Below are positions 34,258 through 43,690 of a stretch of 64,000 nucleotides of DNA, in pieces. Below the pieces are notes generated by a model, which was not told the DNA's origin, did not search any database, and was given only the letters and a program-made list of their open reading frames with translations. A program made the translations under genes and the position numbers. This stretch comes from Bacteroidota bacterium (GTDB taxonomy: Bacteria > Bacteroidota > Bacteroidia > Sphingobacteriales > Sphingobacteriaceae). Position 1 is the first letter of the stretch. Each line of letters starts with the position of its first letter. The DNA is taken from NCBI GenBank assembly GCA_018266915.1, contig JAFDZM010000057.1, forward strand, positions 50,507-114,506. Direction: 5' to 3'.

Positions 34258-34330
34258 AAATTTAATCTCGATTTGCGATTGATTCAGAAGACCCCAATCC
34301 GAAATCGTAATTCCGAAATCCGAAATCAAG
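34258..34330. repeat. CGAAATC-word intergenic repeat after mutS
   Basis: Imperfect repeats of GATTTACAAATTTAATC and, further on, of CCGAAATC and CGTAATTCCGAAATC; the two halves are roughly complementary, so the transcript could fold. Similar DNA stands at 30952-30990 in direct form. Confidence 0.5.
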
Positions 34331-34391
34331 ATGTTGATATGTTAAAAATCTGTGCAATTAACTTTTAAGCAATGTCTGTACTTTTAAGTCC

Positions 34392-34961
34392 ATGATTAAA
34401 AGGGACAACCTGATTATCCTTTTCGCAGTAACCATAATTTTATCAGCCTGCCATTCGCGCCGTGCCGTGATGAAAGGCGAACCAGGTGAAGTGGTAGCAC
34501 CACAGCCTAATATTGCTGAAAAGTATTCGGCAATATTGGGAGTAGATGCCAGCTCTATACAAAACGGCCGCCTGTATGCATTTATCGATCAGTGGATGGG
34601 TACGCCATACCGTTTTGGTGGTTTGGATCATAACGGGATCGATTGCTCGGGGTTATCGTTTCTTTTGCAGCAGCAGGTATATGGGATTAATATACCGCGT
34701 ACTACCGGTCAGCAAGTGCAAATCATCAGAAGAAAATATGAAGAAGAACTACAGGAAGGCGACTTAGTGTTTTTTGATTATGACGGCAAAAAATTCAGCC
34801 ATGTAGGCGTTTATCTTCAGAATGGGTACTATGTTCATGCCAGCTCTACCAGGGGAGTTACGATAACCAAGCTACACGACCCATATACTTACAAATACTT
34901 TTCAAGGTGCGGGACAGTAGCAGTTACAGATGATACAGTTAATACATCCGACAGTAAATAA
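34392..34961 (+). CDS. NlpC/P60 (C40) peptidase lipoprotein
   Basis: The 189-residue protein is a lipoprotein (ILSACHSRRA, Cys near residue 18) with an NlpC/P60 endopeptidase domain, expected to cleave peptidoglycan stem peptides between D-Glu and diamino acid in the periplasm. The catalytic Cys85 lies in GIDCSGLSF, His137 in FSHVGVYL, and the third residue is His149 in YVHASS; the dipeptide-binding region is GTPYRFGGLDHNG. Length fits Spr/MepS-type enzymes. It is followed by a 40-residue membrane-protein gene. Confidence 0.93.
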   Translation: MIKRDNLIILFAVTIILSACHSRRAVMKGEPGEVVAPQPNIAEKYSAILGVDASSIQNGRLYAFIDQWMGTPYRFGGLDHNGIDCSGLSFLLQQQVYGINIPRTTGQQVQIIRRKYEEELQEGDLVFFDYDGKKFSHVGVYLQNGYYVHASSTRGVTITKLHDPYTYKYFSRCGTVAVTDDTVNTSDSK

Positions 34962-34972
34962 TGCAAAATTCG

Positions 34973-34980
34973 TAACTTTG
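34973..34980 (+). promoter_or_regulatory. Bacteroidota -7 box (TAACTTTG) ahead of the 40-residue protein gene
   Basis: TAACTTTGCAGC is a textbook Bacteroidota -7 element. It lies only seven bases ahead of the ATG at 34988, so the transcript would start at or within a few bases of the start codon, that is, nearly leaderless. No distinct -33 box is seen. Confidence 0.6.
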
Positions 34981-34987
34981 CAGCATC

Positions 34988-35110
34988 ATGCACGAAGAAA
35001 AGGAACGCTACGGTTTTTGGACCAAATACAAACGTTTTGCCACGACTGAAATCTTACTTTATGTGATTATGATCGTAGGCATCATCCTGGGGATCATAAT
35101 TTTCAGCTGA
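34988..35110 (+). CDS. Micro-protein with one membrane helix, 40 residues
   Basis: The frame encodes a short polar N-terminus, MHEEKERYGFWTKYKRF, followed by a single hydrophobic helix (TEILLYVIMIVGIILGIIIF) and ends in S. The amphipathic start and the single helix are as expected of a small inner-membrane protein. I believe similar 40-residue proteins with the EKERYGFW start occur in other Sphingobacteriaceae; this is recalled, not searched. A strong -7 box lies seven bases upstream. The stop abuts the stop of the minus-strand DUF3857 gene with no gap. The function is unknown; it was too short for automatic calling. Confidence 0.6.
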   Translation: MHEEKERYGFWTKYKRFATTEILLYVIMIVGIILGIIIFS

Positions 35111-37018
35111 TTACTTCTTAATAAGTACCACGTTATATTCGTCAGCGTCCACTGCTGTTTGGAAGAAGTCAACCAATTCCTGGTAGGTATCCTTACTATA
35201 ATTGCCGTCCTTAAGCTGCAATACCCTATGATAAATCAGTTTATCATCTTCAAGGCTCATGGTCATTGTAAAGTTTCCAAAAGGTCTGGCAAGATGTTTT
35301 TTTATGGGTTCTGATTCCAGCTTATAGCCTTTAGGCAGGGTGTACGTAATATTATCCTCCTCAGTATACCCCCGTTGAATACACACCGGATTGATACGGT
35401 TTATAATTTGGCGAAGTGTTCGGGCACGGTTTACAGAATTAAGCGAAAAATATATTTTCCCATTATTCATGGCTGCATACTCTTTGGCCGATAGTTCTAT
35501 TTCTTCTGTTGTGCTTGGGGTGAGGCTTTTGTCCTGTTTGTAAATCAATTTTTTTATCTCCATGTTATTTATGGGATAATATCTTTTTACATCCTTGATG
35601 CGCTCAGATTGAGCATCCTCGATAATATGATAACGGTCGTCATAATCTGTTCCCTTCAATACGGTTTCCATACTGCCTGATAAGGCACCATCATCATTCA
35701 GCACAAAGTCCGCTTTTCTTTTTTCAATATTTTCGTCCGCTGTATATTTTGGAGTATGCATTAATTTACCACCATAAGGTGTACAGGCTAATACGGTACG
35801 ATCGTCTGTAAAATCACTCAAAAAGCCAAAAGGGATTTGCTGGCTTGTACATTCCAGCCAGGTGGTATCATTTTTAAATGGCAGGCATAGGATCACATGG
35901 TTGCCCTGCATACTAGCGAAGTCGGGCAGCATACTGATTTTATCATTATGATTGCCATAAACAATACAATAATATGATTCAATACCCGCTACGCTCAATA
36001 AAGCCCTGGTATAATTACACAAAGCTTTACAGTCGCCATAACCATCTTTATCCACTTCAGAAGCTGTGAATGGCTGAAAGCCGCCAATACCAATTTGTAT
36101 GCTAACATAGTGAGTTTTATGCTGCATATACTCATATATTCTCTGTGCCTTTAGTTTTGGATTACTGATGTTGCTGGTTATTTCCTTAATGTAAGCGGCA
36201 GTTTCTGGCGGGACATCCTGTCTATTCGACAATAGTTTATCATACTGCCATTTGCCGAGCTGCTGCCAATTGGTATAAGAACCCTGTATGCCATAATAAC
36301 TGAACTTTTCTGGTGCAACCATTACACGTGTAAAATAAGTATGCCAGTCCGGACTATACGGTTCATTTTTTATAGCTTTTACATCTTTTATCTGCCACGA
36401 ATAGGTTTTGAGGCCATCTTTAGTAGAGCCTATATCCGCTTTTTGAGGTACATTGATCTCTTTATATCGTAGATTGAAATCAGGTTTAGCGATGATCTTG
36501 TAAGAGCTTTGTTCAACAGCCATATTCGTCTCATTGACAGGTTCCCAGCTTTCAATATTCAATGTCTGTTTATACCTCAGCTCATATTCATACTCAATAG
36601 TATAAGGGTATTGAGTAATGGAAGGGATGTAATGTTTTACCCGGTAATCCTGAAAAAGATTGCCTCCGCCGCCGGTAGCTTCGTCGGCAAAATCACGTTC
36701 GCTAAACTTACCTATCGGCTTTCCATACTCATCATAGGCCACACCCTTAATGTTTTTTACACTAACGCTTTTGTTATAGAAAATCGCCATATGCGCAATG
36801 TCGTCACCATTTTTGTTAAGTACAGTGATAGCCTTTTTCAAATGGTAGCTCACATTATCCAGGTCCTTTATTTCGACAGTTATTTCTTCGTTACGAACAA
36901 CAGCACTCGCATATGGTAGTAGATCTTTAGGTATCAGGCTTGCTGCATAATTGCTCTGTGCTTTCGCTAACACAGAACACAACAGTAAACAGGGCAGCAG
37001 GAATATTCTTTTTATCAT
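35111..37018 (-). CDS. DUF3857 and transglutaminase-like domain exported protein (catalytic set intact)
   Basis: The 635-residue protein has a signal peptide (ending near AKAQS), an N-terminal DUF3857 beta domain (residues about 40-230) and a transglutaminase-like domain. The catalytic Cys330 lies in DGYGDCKALCNY, the His in QGNHVILCLP, and the third position in TTWLECT. A C-terminal beta domain (MSLEDDKLIYHRVLQLKDG) follows. Members are secreted proteins of Bacteroidota; the natural reaction may be a cysteine-protease or cross-linking reaction and is not known. It overlaps the 665-residue paralogue upstream by four bases (ATGA), so the two are translationally coupled. Confidence 0.88.
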   Translation of the reverse strand: MIKRIFLLPCLLLCSVLAKAQSNYAASLIPKDLLPYASAVVRNEEITVEIKDLDNVSYHLKKAITVLNKNGDDIAHMAIFYNKSVSVKNIKGVAYDEYGKPIGKFSERDFADEATGGGGNLFQDYRVKHYIPSITQYPYTIEYEYELRYKQTLNIESWEPVNETNMAVEQSSYKIIAKPDFNLRYKEINVPQKADIGSTKDGLKTYSWQIKDVKAIKNEPYSPDWHTYFTRVMVAPEKFSYYGIQGSYTNWQQLGKWQYDKLLSNRQDVPPETAAYIKEITSNISNPKLKAQRIYEYMQHKTHYVSIQIGIGGFQPFTASEVDKDGYGDCKALCNYTRALLSVAGIESYYCIVYGNHNDKISMLPDFASMQGNHVILCLPFKNDTTWLECTSQQIPFGFLSDFTDDRTVLACTPYGGKLMHTPKYTADENIEKRKADFVLNDDGALSGSMETVLKGTDYDDRYHIIEDAQSERIKDVKRYYPINNMEIKKLIYKQDKSLTPSTTEEIELSAKEYAAMNNGKIYFSLNSVNRARTLRQIINRINPVCIQRGYTEEDNITYTLPKGYKLESEPIKKHLARPFGNFTMTMSLEDDKLIYHRVLQLKDGNYSKDTYQELVDFFQTAVDADEYNVVLIKK

Positions 37019-39012
37019 TTCTTCTTAAACACAAACTCGTTTTTCTGAGCCAGGATAATCTTATTATAAAGCTCTTTCAAATATGGATATTCCTCGGGAC
37101 TATAAACCGATTTATTAAAACGGGTATCGTATGAGAAACTGAAATTTTGATTGTCACCATCAAACGCAGTAAAGAAATTTCCCCCTTTATTAGGCATAGC
37201 TATTGCCATTGCCTGCGGCGGATTTTCTAAAACATATTGCTGCGGAAGGTGAACATTCACAATATAACGCTCATCAGAAGGCATTCCCCAGTCAACAGGG
37301 AAATCACGTTCGGCCAGTTTAAATGGATTGGTGGTAATTTGATTTAACAGGAAAGGGCTAAACGAGAGATGATCGTGGTTCATGTTATCATATATGTTCA
37401 TTTCTACATCATAAGTTTCGCCAAGTGGTTTGTCTAAACTGTCTATATTTACTATGTCAGATTTAACGATTTTCGTCTTCCTCATTTTTTCACCAATACT
37501 TTCTACATACTCGTTTACCGAGTTAAACTTTTTTATTTCAATGCGTCTCAGGTATCCGCTATAGCCGGATGAATAACGGGTAATGCTGCCTTTCATTTTT
37601 CCATCATCCTGTAAGGTAAGATCAAGCGAGTAGGTGATATTTTCATGCTGATTGGTATTCAGGTCGATCCAATAAGATGGTTTATCCAGGCTGAAAACGC
37701 GCCCCTGATCATTAAGACAACGCATGGGCAGCATACCAAAGGGGAGCAGCGGCTCAGTTGCATCCAATAAATAACTTTTATCACCTATGTTAGCTTTAGC
37801 TACTACGTAATCAAAATTGCTAATGTTTGGATATAACTTATTAAGGCTTCCGTGGTCACGGGTAGATAACAGTACAGCTTCCGTAGGTATCCCTGCTGAG
37901 TTCAACGCTGTTATTAATGCAATGTTAATATCACCCGCTGTGCCTTTATGGTTATCAAGAGCCTGTTTAATTCCGTCATCACTCATGCAGCTATTTCTAT
38001 CATCCCATTTAATAGCAGTTTTGATATAATCATATATCAACTGAGCCTTCTCATACATATCAGTTTTGGATGCTATTAAAGCAGCTATTTTTTCTTTCAA
38101 TAATTCTTTACGCTTTAACTGGGTGCCAAATCCGTAGTAGGTTTTCAAAAAGTAATCCAGATCTTTCCATTCCTTGGTGAATTTCCTTTTGGCTCCAGTA
38201 TTCAGGTCAGTCTCATCGGTAAGTTCGCAATTGATTTTCGACAGGTAATTTTTTTCTGAAGTCATATATTCTTCATCCACAAAGGCAGGTATATCAGTCA
38301 TCCCATACAGAATGTCTGAGCAATCTGCTGATAATCCATTACCATACCCATTACTTCCAAACGTAAAGCAGGTAGGTTCGATTTTAGCAGTGTTTTTGGT
38401 AAGTTTTAAGTATCCGTTTAGTGAAAAGTTATAATTCCAGAAACCAGGTATGTGAACTTCATATTCCGAACTTATTTTTGGGATATGACTCTGGAACTCC
38501 CATGAATGTAAATTAAATAAGTAAGGTGATCTTATTTTATAACTTACCTCAATAACGCATCCTCTACGCAAAGCAGGCATGGCAAATTTTATAGTGCTCC
38601 AATGCTTATTGTCCTTAACTGTAAATACTTTTTTGGGATCTAATTCAACTTGTTGAACCATACCATTATCGTCATGATAATAAGTAATACCCTTTATGTC
38701 GTCAGCTGTCTCATAAACCATGCTTTCACCGGCATAAACAGGAATTTCAAATGAACCCTCATTTTCAAATTCTTTGTTATCAAAGAATTTTTTTTTAACA
38801 TGATATTCATATGTTGCTATAACCTGATATTCGCTATTAAAAGCTATCCTGGATGTTCCATACTCATTTAAAACAACAGCATGTGCAGAAGTATCCTTAT
38901 CATATTTTTTCATATTTAGTGCGGCATTGTCTACTTCACCATAAGGGAAATCCTGCCCAAATGCACATATAGAACTTAGAACGACTATAGAAAGGAGTAA
39001 AGTTTTTTTCAT
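37015..39012 (-). CDS. DUF3857/transglutaminase-like exported protein without catalytic Cys and His
   Basis: The 665-residue protein has a signal peptide (MKKTLLLSIVVLSSICAFGQ) and the same DUF3857 + transglutaminase layout as its neighbour. In the region equivalent to GDCKALC it reads KGTAGDINIAL, so the nucleophile Cys is Ile; in place of the His (NHVI) it has FDYVVAKA. The late motif YLLDATEPLLPFG is kept. It is thus probably not an active transglutaminase-type enzyme, and may act as a structural or regulatory partner of the coupled active paralogue. The stop/start overlap (ATGA) at 37015-37018 ties their expression. Similar Cys-less members exist in Bacteroidota to my knowledge. Confidence 0.85.
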   Translation of the reverse strand: MKKTLLLSIVVLSSICAFGQDFPYGEVDNAALNMKKYDKDTSAHAVVLNEYGTSRIAFNSEYQVIATYEYHVKKKFFDNKEFENEGSFEIPVYAGESMVYETADDIKGITYYHDDNGMVQQVELDPKKVFTVKDNKHWSTIKFAMPALRRGCVIEVSYKIRSPYLFNLHSWEFQSHIPKISSEYEVHIPGFWNYNFSLNGYLKLTKNTAKIEPTCFTFGSNGYGNGLSADCSDILYGMTDIPAFVDEEYMTSEKNYLSKINCELTDETDLNTGAKRKFTKEWKDLDYFLKTYYGFGTQLKRKELLKEKIAALIASKTDMYEKAQLIYDYIKTAIKWDDRNSCMSDDGIKQALDNHKGTAGDINIALITALNSAGIPTEAVLLSTRDHGSLNKLYPNISNFDYVVAKANIGDKSYLLDATEPLLPFGMLPMRCLNDQGRVFSLDKPSYWIDLNTNQHENITYSLDLTLQDDGKMKGSITRYSSGYSGYLRRIEIKKFNSVNEYVESIGEKMRKTKIVKSDIVNIDSLDKPLGETYDVEMNIYDNMNHDHLSFSPFLLNQITTNPFKLAERDFPVDWGMPSDERYIVNVHLPQQYVLENPPQAMAIAMPNKGGNFFTAFDGDNQNFSFSYDTRFNKSVYSPEEYPYLKELYNKIILAQKNEFVFKKK

Positions 39013-39219
39013 AATTGTTACAAAATTTAGGTGGCATTAAAATTATAACTTTTAACGCATATTCAAAACGGAAAGATTTATTACTTTTTGAATAAATGTC
39101 TTATTTAGTCTTTTTGCATGTATTGAAATAAAATTTAAAATGTATAAATATTTAATACCTCAAAAATTTTACCTGTTAAAACTTTTTAAGACCTTTGCAT
39201 GCCTTGCTTTATAAGAAAC

Positions 39220-40266
39220 ATGAAACTAAATTTAAAACGCCCTCTTGCATTCTTTGACCTGGAAGCTACCGGAACTAATGTTGGAATCGATCGCATTGTA
39301 GAAATATCTGTTATAAAACTTAATCCGGAAGAAAAAGAGGAAGTTAAAACATGGCGCATTAATCCTGGTGTAGCTATTCCCCTTGAAACTTCTTTGGTAC
39401 ATGGCATATATGACGATGATATAAAAGATGAGCCTGCTTTTAATGTTGTAGGAGCTGAAATAGCCGAGTTTATTGGTAATAGCGACCTTGCTGGGTATAA
39501 CTCCAATAAGTTTGATATCCCGATGCTGATGGAAGAGTTTTTACGGGCAGGAATCCCATTTGATATCGATAACAGATATTTTGTTGACGTGCAGAATATT
39601 TTCCACCAAATGGAGCAGCGCACTTTAAAAGCAGCTTATTTATTCTATTGTAATAAAGAGATCATAAATGCGCATTCTGCTGAGGCAGATACCAGGGCCA
39701 CAATGGAAGTCTTGCTGGCTCAGATAGAAAAATATAAAGACGCAGACTTTATCGATAAGAAAGGCAATAGCCTTAAACCTATTGTAAACGATATTGAAGC
39801 TTTGCACCACTTTACCAACCTGAACAGACCTGTTGATTTTGCCGGACGTATGGTATTTAATGAGCAAGGCGATGAAATATTCAACTTTGGTAAGCATAAG
39901 GGTAAAAAAGTAGAAGATGTTTTTACAGTAGAACCAAGCTACTATGCCTGGATGATGCAGGGTGATTTCCCTTTATATACCAAACGCAAACTGGAAGAAA
40001 TTTATAGTCGCTGGAATGCTAAAAGAGTAGCCGAGCGCAGAGAAAAGCCTGTTCAACCTAAAATGGAACAGGACAAACCGGGTCAGCAACATGATAAATC
40101 CGCTGCGACTTCAAAACCCGCAGACAATCAGCCTAAAAAAGAATTCCGTAAACCCGATAACAGAAATAATAACAATTACAATCGTCCCCCTAAAAAGGAT
40201 GAACCAGTCAGACCGGTTGATGACGATATGCTGAAGATGCTTAGTGACAAATTTCGGAAGGGGTGA
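39220..40266 (+). CDS. DnaQ-like DEDDh 3'-5' exonuclease with DUF3820 domain
   Basis: The 348-residue protein (ATG at 39220, giving MKLNLKRPLAFFDLEATGTN; the ATG at 39199 is possible) has an exonuclease domain of the DNA polymerase III epsilon type. The DEDDh residues are seen as Asp and Glu in FFDLEATG, Asp in GYNSNKFDIPML, and His/Asp in INAHSAEADTRATMEVL. A DUF3820 segment follows (FNFGKHKGKKVEDVFTVEPS, then YYAWMMQGDFPLYTKRKL). The final 80 residues are Lys/Pro/Asn-rich and disordered. It could act in DNA repair or proofreading; no polymerase subunit is adjacent. Confidence 0.9.
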   Translation: MKLNLKRPLAFFDLEATGTNVGIDRIVEISVIKLNPEEKEEVKTWRINPGVAIPLETSLVHGIYDDDIKDEPAFNVVGAEIAEFIGNSDLAGYNSNKFDIPMLMEEFLRAGIPFDIDNRYFVDVQNIFHQMEQRTLKAAYLFYCNKEIINAHSAEADTRATMEVLLAQIEKYKDADFIDKKGNSLKPIVNDIEALHHFTNLNRPVDFAGRMVFNEQGDEIFNFGKHKGKKVEDVFTVEPSYYAWMMQGDFPLYTKRKLEEIYSRWNAKRVAERREKPVQPKMEQDKPGQQHDKSAATSKPADNQPKKEFRKPDNRNNNNYNRPPKKDEPVRPVDDDMLKMLSDKFRKG

Positions 40267-40328
40267 GATTAGAGGGTTAGTCAATCAGTTAACCGGTGAT
40301 TGGTTAATCAGGGGATTTTCTGATTTTG

Positions 40329-41519
40329 CTAAAATCCAGGTGGCCAATAAGGTGGTCTTTCAATCGTGCCACCGCGAAGGCGGCAATCAGCGCATAGAGA
40401 GCTCATATAATTGTATCCGATGTTTTTCCCAGAATCGGTAACTGCTGCTATCAATAAAGTATCACCGGATGCGAAAGTCTGCCTTAGCCGGTATGGGAAT
40501 GATGAAACAGGGTTAATAAATATTGTTCCGCCACCACAACTTACTGTATCCGGAATTTCAGGATAAAAAACTTTAAATGGTAAAGTCCGTCCCATAAGGA
40601 ATACTCTCTTTCGTGTGATGGTGGAAACACTGACATAACCAATAACAGGCTCGGCGGGGTTCGTAATACAATGGAGGTTGGTAATAGCTGACGTCGGCTG
40701 CGGATCAGTAATTCCGCCCAGGTGCTGTGATGAGGTTTGAAGCAGTTTCCAGTATTTATAAGCATCAGCGGTAAGGGCGTATTGCCTTACCAGCAGCATA
40801 TAAGTCGATTGTAATTTTTTAGTTGTAGCATCAACATAACCCAAAGGTGCCTTCTCAATAACATCCTGGCTTAATTTACTTGAATTACCAATAAAAATAG
40901 CGCTGGAAAGCTGAGGTATTTTATAACAAATATTAATCAGGCTGTCCGGACTGCGGGGAAGGATGTTCCCATCTTTATAAATAAGCTTGGACGGATGTTC
41001 CCCGCTTACGTCATATTTCCAGCTTTCGGTTGCATCCCAGCGGTAGTACCGGGTTTTGTTTGTATTGTCGTGAGTGCTTACAGAAAATTGCACACCACTA
41101 ACCAACGGAACTGCATATACGCTGTCAATTGGAGGTGTGATCTTGTTTTCGACAAAATCAGAAACATATTCTTTATTATTCGCAGTAAAAATGTGCAGAC
41201 GATAATCCCTGTCAGTTGGCAGATTGAGGCCGGTAACCAAGTACTGCCCGGCAGCTGTTTCCTGTAGGGTATAAATGTCATTTTTATCACTTTCAATAGT
41301 AATGCGCGCCCCTTGTTCGGCATCGTCATGTAAGGCACTGTTCAATTTTACTGTGCGCCTGAGGTAAATGAATGTGCTATCATTTCCGCTATTGATCATT
41401 CCATCAACAACCAGGTAGCTTTGGTTAGATGATATAACCAGAGGGCTGTATGGCTTCCTGCAAGAAAAAAGGATCAGCATTAAGCATGTAAGAATAAGGA
41501 ATGCGGGTGACGCTTTCAT
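40329..41519 (-). CDS. DUF4249 lipoprotein, second copy
   Basis: The 396-residue protein (ATG at 41519; the frame opens at 41531) has a lipoprotein signal (LILTCLMLILFSCRKPY) and the DUF4249 pattern: SSNQSYLVVDGMIN near the N-terminus, IYLRRTVKLN, then EYVSDFVENKITPPIDSVYA and, near the C-terminus, an ICYKIPQ region and ADCRLRGGTIERPPYW. DUF4249 proteins are surface lipoproteins usually found downstream of a TonB-dependent receptor; none is adjacent here. It lies 12 bases past the stop of its paralogue upstream. Confidence 0.88.
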   Translation of the reverse strand: MKASPAFLILTCLMLILFSCRKPYSPLVISSNQSYLVVDGMINSGNDSTFIYLRRTVKLNSALHDDAEQGARITIESDKNDIYTLQETAAGQYLVTGLNLPTDRDYRLHIFTANNKEYVSDFVENKITPPIDSVYAVPLVSGVQFSVSTHDNTNKTRYYRWDATESWKYDVSGEHPSKLIYKDGNILPRSPDSLINICYKIPQLSSAIFIGNSSKLSQDVIEKAPLGYVDATTKKLQSTYMLLVRQYALTADAYKYWKLLQTSSQHLGGITDPQPTSAITNLHCITNPAEPVIGYVSVSTITRKRVFLMGRTLPFKVFYPEIPDTVSCGGGTIFINPVSSFPYRLRQTFASGDTLLIAAVTDSGKNIGYNYMSSLCADCRLRGGTIERPPYWPPGF

Positions 41520-41531
41520 AAAATCTATCAA

Positions 41532-42716
41532 TCAAAGTCCGGATGGCCAGTATGCAGGTTTGGTTGTTGTTCCGCCACGCAGCCGGCAATCAGCACAAAT
41601 TGCAGTCTCATATGAATAGCCTGTTTTCCCGTTACCACCAGTCTCAAATCTGACCAACAATGTATCGCCGCTCGCCATAACCGCCTGCAATCTTGACAGA
41701 AATGTGTTTTGTGGCTGCATCCAGATAATCCCACCGCCGCAGCTAACGGAGTCCTTGGCCAATTCATTAACTGCAAAAGGTAAATCACGCCCAGCCAGGA
41801 ATACTCTTTTTAAAGATATTGTTGAAACGCTGACATAGCCGATAACTGGTTCAGCGGGATTAGTCACACAGTGAATGTTAGTGATAGATTGCGAAGGTTG
41901 GGGATCAGTAATAGTTCCGAGGCCTTCATTATTTGTTTTAAGCAATGTCCAATACTTGTAGGCTTCAGACGTCAACGCATATTGGCTAAGCAGAAACTCG
42001 TAAACGTTAGTAATTTTTCCTGTCGATCCATCAACATACCCCAAAGGTGATTTACTAATTACGTCCTGAGTCAGCTTCTCTGAATTTGCTAAAAATATAG
42101 AGCTATTATGTTCAGGATATTTATAGCACAGGTTCACAAGGCTATCCGGGCTGCGCGACGTTATTTGCCCGTTTTTGTAAATAAGTCTGGAAGCCTGTTC
42201 TCCAATTTCATAACTCCAGCTTTCAGTGTAATCCCAACGGTAATAGCGTGTCTTATTTGTGTTATCATGAGTACTTACAGAAAACTGCACACCAGTTGTT
42301 AACGGAGTAGCATAAACACTGTCAATTGGCGGAGTGATTTTATTTTCGACAAAATCTGATACATATTCTTTGTTGTCAGACGTAAATATATGCATGCGGT
42401 AATTTCTGTCGATAGGCAGATTAAGATTAGTGGCCACATATTTACCCGGAATTACTTCCTGCAATATATAAACATCATTTTTGTCACTTTCAACCTTTAA
42501 ACTTGCACCTTGTACAGGGTTTCGAAATGATTTGCTATTTAATTTAACAGTGCGGCTTAGATATATAATGGTGCTATCAGAGCCGCTATTGATCACCCCA
42601 TCGACAACTAAGTAACTTTGATTGGACGAAACGATAGTGGGATTATAAGGTTTTTTGCATGAGAATTCAATCGCAATCAGGCATATCAGTACAATCATTA
42701 AGACACGTATTCTCAT
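41532..42716 (-). CDS. DUF4249 lipoprotein, first copy
   Basis: The 394-residue protein has a lipoprotein signal (VLICLIAIEFSCKKPYN) and shares long identical stretches with the downstream copy (for example SSNQSYLVVDG, GVQFSVSTHDNTNKTRYYRWD, then TNPAEPVIGYVSVSTI), by eye somewhat over half of all positions. The C-terminus is ADCRLRGGTTTKPAYW. Both contain a Cys pair near the end (CADC). The two genes are a tandem duplication in one operon, without the TonB-dependent receptor typical of the family. The DNA of conserved stretches differs at many silent sites, so the duplication is not recent. Confidence 0.88.
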   Translation of the reverse strand: MRIRVLMIVLICLIAIEFSCKKPYNPTIVSSNQSYLVVDGVINSGSDSTIIYLSRTVKLNSKSFRNPVQGASLKVESDKNDVYILQEVIPGKYVATNLNLPIDRNYRMHIFTSDNKEYVSDFVENKITPPIDSVYATPLTTGVQFSVSTHDNTNKTRYYRWDYTESWSYEIGEQASRLIYKNGQITSRSPDSLVNLCYKYPEHNSSIFLANSEKLTQDVISKSPLGYVDGSTGKITNVYEFLLSQYALTSEAYKYWTLLKTNNEGLGTITDPQPSQSITNIHCVTNPAEPVIGYVSVSTISLKRVFLAGRDLPFAVNELAKDSVSCGGGIIWMQPQNTFLSRLQAVMASGDTLLVRFETGGNGKTGYSYETAICADCRLRGGTTTKPAYWPSGL

Positions 42717-42740
42717 GAAGCAAATACCAAAGAAATAGGT

Positions 42741-43685
42741 TTACAGATCAGGTTGATCATTTAAAAACGAGATGTTTCGTTTTATACCTATAAATTTAGT
42801 TCTTTTTACCGGAGATTTTTCAAATATTTTTTCAAAAACATCCTCAGTGATCTCGTCCCATTCTTTTTTGCTCATTTCCAGCAAATCGCTTCGCGGTTCA
42901 AAGGCTGATTCGTGGTGCAGGACAGAGAAACGGTTCCATGGACAAACATCCTGGCATACATCGCAGCCGAACATCCAGTTGTCCATTTTTCCTTTAAACT
43001 CCTGGGGTATCTCGTTTTTCAGTTCGATGGTAAGGTAGGATATGCACCGGCTGCCATCCACAACATAAGGCGCCACAATAGCTTCAGTAGGACATGCATC
43101 GATACAACGGGTACAAGTGCCGCAATGATCGGCAGTGGAGGGAACGTCATACTCAAGATCGATATCTACAATCAACTCAGCCAAAAAGAAGAATGAGCCC
43201 TTTTTTGTATTGATAAGGTTAGTGTTTTTACCAACCCAACCCAACCCGGCTTTTTTTGCCCATGCCTTATCTAAAACCGGGGCGGAATCAACAAAAGCCC
43301 GGCCATGCACCTCACCAATCTTCTCGTTTATAATTTGCAATAATTGCTTTATTTTATACTTGATAACATTATGATAATCAATTCCATATGCGTATTTTGA
43401 TATTTTTGGAGCAGAAGAGTCTGATTGCTGCTGGTCGGTGTAATAATTCAATCCTAATGAAATCACGGACTTGGCACCATCTACTAATAACCGGGGATCA
43501 AGGCGTTTATCAAAGTAATTCTCCATGTAGTGCATTTCGCCTTGCATGTTTTGCTTTAACCATGATTCAAGTCGCGGGGCTTCTTCTTCAAGGAATCCAG
43601 CTTTAGAAATACCGCAAAACAAAAAGCCGAGTTTTTTAGCCTCACTTTTAATCAATTTGCTGTAAGCTGATTGGTTTTGCTGCAT
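42741..43685 (-). CDS. queG: Epoxyqueuosine reductase
   Basis: QueG makes the last step of queuosine synthesis, reducing epoxyqueuosine to queuosine in tRNA with cobalamin and two 4Fe-4S clusters. The 314-residue protein has the N-terminal domain with [37 protein letters not shown] and [13 protein letters not shown], the active-site region [17 protein letters not shown], and two cluster motifs, [16 protein letters not shown] and [11 protein letters not shown], giving all eight Cys in the usual spacing. The length is right. The ATG at 43685 lies five bases after a canonical -7 box, so it may be translated from a leaderless message. Confidence 0.95.
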   Translation of the reverse strand: MQQNQSAYSKLIKSEAKKLGFLFCGISKAGFLEEEAPRLESWLKQNMQGEMHYMENYFDKRLDPRLLVDGAKSVISLGLNYYTDQQQSDSSAPKISKYAYGIDYHNVIKYKIKQLLQIINEKIGEVHGRAFVDSAPVLDKAWAKKAGLGWVGKNTNLINTKKGSFFFLAELIVDIDLEYDVPSTADHCGTCTRCIDACPTEAIVAPYVVDGSRCISYLTIELKNEIPQEFKGKMDNWMFGCDVCQDVCPWNRFSVLHHESAFEPRSDLLEMSKKEWDEITEDVFEKIFEKSPVKRTKFIGIKRNISFLNDQPDL

Positions 43686-43690
43686 TTATG

